A DNA stretch of 64,000 bases from assembly GCA_021234155.1 (NCBI GenBank), contig JAJEKV010000018.1:20447252-20511251 (forward strand), in the 5' to 3' direction. The notes beneath the pieces are model-generated. The model did not search any database. It was not told where the DNA came from and was given only the letters and a program-made list of their open reading frames with translations. Position numbers and translations under genes: made by a program. Below, one piece after another: positions 60,747 to 64,000 of the stretch; position 1 is the stretch's first letter; each line of letters opens with the position of its first letter. This DNA comes from Isoetes taiwanensis (lineage: Eukaryota; Streptophyta; Lycopodiopsida; Isoetales; Isoetaceae).

Positions 60747-61904
60747 GATTTATTGCCAACTGATCTTGGTCGCTGGAGTAGAAGAGACCTGACAAGCTCT
60801 TCTCAGGTATTCTCAAAAGTGTTTGGAACGCTTTTCTTTTTGTCACACTTCTTGCTTGCTCCTCCTAGGAGAGGTTCAAAATGTTGTATTTACTTTCTTT
60901 CTTTATACCATACAGATCTTTAGTACAGTAGATATTAGTAGGTCTGTGTATGTTCCTTCCTTTGCTCAGTCCTGGTCTTTGATAGATGCTAAGAAATCCT
61001 TTACCCCCAAAACTTTTTGATGTTTCTGCTGTGGAAATATGTCTTATTATCTAAAACAGCCTAAGTTGCCCAATTCAAAAGTGGAGAAAAATTGTATAGT
61101 GATCCAAAGCATGTTTTTAGATCATGAGGTTTTTAGACCAGGGATCATGTTGTCCAGTTTAAATACATTTGGAGGTGTAGCTCAGTTGACTGTGTATGTG
61201 AGTGGACAGAGGTGGAGAGATGTAAAAAGTAAAACAGTAAGTGATATTCATGCAGGGTGGCATTAGTATCTAGTCATTCTTGAGAAGCAAAATTCCACCT
61301 GTATTTGTGTTACATGCATTGGCAACAAGAAAAACAAGGCAGTTTCTTATTGTTGGATATGCTCGCTACTTTGTACTCTTAAAGAAGTTCAGCTTTTAGT
61401 AGCATCTCCTCTAATGGCGGTCATTCTCCTGCCAATTTCAATTAGCTTTTCCATTTTTGAGAACTCTTATTTGACATGGTTTGTAGCACGAGATGAATGT
61501 TTGTTTGATTTTCACTAAAGAAGCTGTGACATTTGGTACAGATTTGCAAAAGGCTTTATATTTTTCATGCGCAACAAGTGATTGGGTACTGAAAAATGTA
61601 TTTTTAATCTTTAAAAAATGACTTTGTCTGTAGAGTCAACATCAATGTCCTATGTTTTGCAGGATCTGGTTTTAATTTACACCCATTTCGGGAGCTGGCA
61701 TCGTGCATAAAGTTGAGAATTGTAGGTGTAGCAGGTGATGCATCATTATGCTAAGACTTAAATTATGATTGTTCTTTAACTTGTGTAAATATGCAGGAAA
61801 GTAGGAGTTCACTTGACTATGAGACTGAGCGAAAGCAATTAGCAAAGAACATATTGCTCCTGAATGCATCTACAGATACTTGGAATGAAGAATGGTTCTA
61901 CTAA
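60747..61904 (+). CDS. 3' exons of an unrecognised gene
   Basis: Exon-like pieces: 60747-60806 (DLLPTDLGRWSRRDLTSSSQ, TCAG acceptor, GT donor), 61663-61721 (SGFNLHPFRELASCIKLRI) and 61797-61904 (ESRSSLDYETERKQLAKNIL, then TDTWNEEWFY and TAA). The last two join in phase. The first ends in phase 0 whereas the second needs phase 1, so at least one exon between them is missing from this model. The 5' part was not found with certainty (59120-60750 has no convincing exons). I do not recognise the family. The ordinary composition and clean splice sites suggest a real gene. Confidence 0.5.
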
Positions 61905-62747
61905 TGTGCTATCCCAACATAAAGTTAGTACAAAAGGAGGGGATCATATCTGAAGTTGAATAGGATGAATTATAAAACCTGCTTTGTGCATTCAAAGTTC
62001 TCAATCAGTGGTTCAAACCTTGAAACGTTGAAATGGCAATTTGCCAATGAGACGAGAACCAAATGGATCAAGACTTTTCTTAATGTTTGAAAGATGGAAT
62101 AATGGTAAGTTATGAGCTTTTCATTGTATCAGATTTGGGATCTTTGTGCTTGTTCAGATTTGGGAACTTTTTTTCAGTGACAGGAAAACATCCTAATTCA
62201 TTCTCTTCATTTGTTAGGCACTCAAGAGCTACACCCAAACTTAGAGTTTCTGGATCTCTACCGTCATTGGGAAGTCTTTCGTAAGCATGGAATTCCAGAA
62301 CAGTTTGTAAACCTCATTTCCTAAAGTCAAATAAGCAAATGCATTACGAAATAAAAGCAAAACAGTTAAAATCAGAGCAAAACAAAGTTGAACGCATACT
62401 TTTCACTTCTCCGATGTCCACTGAGTAGTCACGACTCAAAAAAGGATTGAGAAAGCTCGTCGAAATCATGGCGATTTTATGAATCACGCCGAATTACTTC
62501 GTAAAATGATCTAGGGTCAAAGCATCTAGGGTCGAAGTAGAGCGAGCTGCGTCAAAAAAGAAGAAGGGCAATGACGGGTAAACAGTTAAAAAAATTATTT
62601 AAAAAAAAATGACATGAAGGGTGCTTAGGGGGTGCTTGGCTGGCGCAAAAGTGTCCCCCAGCTACGTGCTTTGACCCAAATACCACACTTATATACATAT
62701 GCATTGTGTCTTTTCATGCTGGCTGTTATTCTATGGCAGGAGTTTAT

Positions 62748-62852
62748 AGTGGTCCGGATTAACAGTTGGTGGGTCCAGCCCTCGCTATCCTGGTGTACGG
62801 CGGAGGCTGAGCCTCTCTGTCCCGTAACTTATTCCGTCCACTTTTTACTCAA
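62748..62852. repeat. Structured dispersed repeat, copy 2
   Basis: Matches 58866-58970 around CCCTCGCTATCCTGG and keeps the outer stem TACGG/CCGTA. The inner stem is GAGGC/GCCTC (62803-62815) with loop TGA. Confidence 0.8.
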
Positions 62853-63179
62853 ATGCATTTGCCTTGCCTATGCAGCCCCTAGCCTATGCTGTATTCCCTA
62901 ATTTGTTGCTGAATATAAACTAGAAATATTGAATCTCTTTTATAAACTTAAGAGCTAAAGAAATAGTAGAGAGCAAATTAGAGTGACTAACATGCCAGAA
63001 AATGTCTTCACTAAATGCAATGTCTTGAAATCAAAATATATGCTACCCTAAGCTAACAGAATTGGTCATTGCCTTGATACAGAAAACTTATCTGGAAGCC
63101 GTTCGTTCGTATGCAAAGTTTCAGAGGCCGAAGTTTCAGAGCTGAACCATCTTTCCCAACAGGCCAATCTTTGAAAAGT

Positions 63180-63440
63180 TTAAGCACACTGGATGGAGTG
63201 CTCAAAGAGCTTTCCAACAAGCCCAAACACACCCAAAACTGCCACAAGATACAGAAGTTATAGCCAAAAGAAAACTGCAGCCAAACCCTAGCACCGCCAA
63301 AAGAGGGCCGGGACTGTCAGGTAGATTCCATCGACTAAAACAGAGGATCGACGGAAAGCTCATTCGATAAGCTTTCCAAAGAGCCCAAGAACACCTGAAT
63401 CTGACACCGGAATCCCGAGTTATGAGCAAAAGAGCAGGGC
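63180..63440. repeat. Diverged duplication of about 165 bp
   Basis: GAGCTTTCCAACAAGCCCAA…GTTATAGCCAAAAG near 63209-63270 recurs as AAGCTTTCCAAAGAGCCCAA…GTTATGAGCAAAAG near 63369-63431. The rest of 62860-64000 has no recognisable gene; LTR or retroelement sequence is possible but not shown. Confidence 0.6.
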
Positions 63441-64000
63441 TGAAACCCTAAGCGCAGGGTAGCCAACAATGATAAGAGAGAACGCATAAGATATGTGGTC
63501 GAATACGATAGATGGAGCGGTAGTTGGCGTCTATGAATAGTCCAGGGCCGATTTTCTGGTTGATAGAAGAAATTTGTTCTCGAAATCGGGTACGTATTCC
63601 CGTCTGGATCACCTAAGACTCTTACCATTACAAACTTTGAATCGATTCAATCACAACCCTAACGTTCTTCACAAGGCCTTTCTCCATGTCTAATCGTTTC
63701 ATCACGTGGCATATTGCCCCCACTTTAAGGAATCCCAGAGTGTGTGAAATTGTTTAAGAAGTCCGAAGTTGCATATGGATGATCATGGATAAGTTCTTCT
63801 TGTTCGGTGATGTGATCATGGCTGTAATACGCCTTATCCTGGTTAGAAACTCTGTTTAATATACGACCATTGAACTCATCGACATGCTTATTGATTGGGG
63901 CGAGGGAAATTCGTTTATCACATTCAGCTGGATTGCAAAGGATCTCCGGTGGATAAAGAAACTCAGCTGTATCTGTAATGTTTTATGTTAAATAAATCCA

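Noticed and set aside
61180-61235. tRNA-like GTGTAGCTCAGTTG
   Set aside because: Resembles an A box but no B box follows at the right distance.

Overview
The window reads as nuclear DNA of a land plant with a large, repeat-rich genome. Three things point that way. Three multi-exon genes reassemble cleanly with GT-AG introns into plant-type proteins: a COX6b subunit, the CAAX protease STE24, and KDO-8-phosphate synthase. There is a decayed PLS-type PPR gene. The transposon load is plant-like (LINEs, copia, Helitron pieces, a hAT-type MITE). A non-seed plant such as a fern, lycophyte or bryophyte is possible, but that is only an inference.

Layout, left to right. 1-5.3 kb: a broken RPA1-like gene split by a 5'-truncated LINE with 12-bp target duplications, next to a Helitron-like terminus. 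6.5-7.7 kb: an unrecognised exon-like ORF and a broken UDP-glycosyltransferase. 7.8-9.6 kb: an element with about 300-bp terminal inverted repeats. 13-15.3 kb: a second, poly(A) LINE on the minus strand with 14-bp target duplications. 16.6-21.8 kb: an intact 8-exon gene for a 595-residue protein with a Gln-rich C-terminus, possibly HAPLESS8-like. 22.2-23.4 kb: a nearly perfect 308-bp hairpin, then a decayed RPB9-like zinc-ribbon gene. 27-28.5 kb: a LINE 3' end and a copia remnant. 29.7-30.6 kb: COX6b (minus strand). 31.6-35 kb: a 402-bp tandem duplication and PPR pseudogene pieces. 36.3-36.8 kb: a hAT-type MITE. 37.7-38.9 kb: a second copy of the first LINE family. 44-46.3 kb: a Crypton-like (DUF3504/KCTD1-type) tyrosine recombinase gene. 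47.3-50.8 kb: STE24. 53.1-55.1 kb: KDO-8-phosphate synthase. 56.2-58.1 kb: tandem tRNA-like units, a Helitron helicase end with a GATA microsatellite, and a run of hairpins. 60.7-61.9 kb: 3' exons of an unrecognised gene. 58.9 and 62.8 kb: two copies of a structured repeat with compensatory base changes.

The host genes are unrelated housekeeping genes and do not form a functional cluster. The most unusual items are the Crypton-like recombinase with duplicated mini-exons, a conserved double-hairpin LINE 3' end shared by up to five copies with different tails, the 308-bp perfect foldback, and the covarying structured repeat pair.
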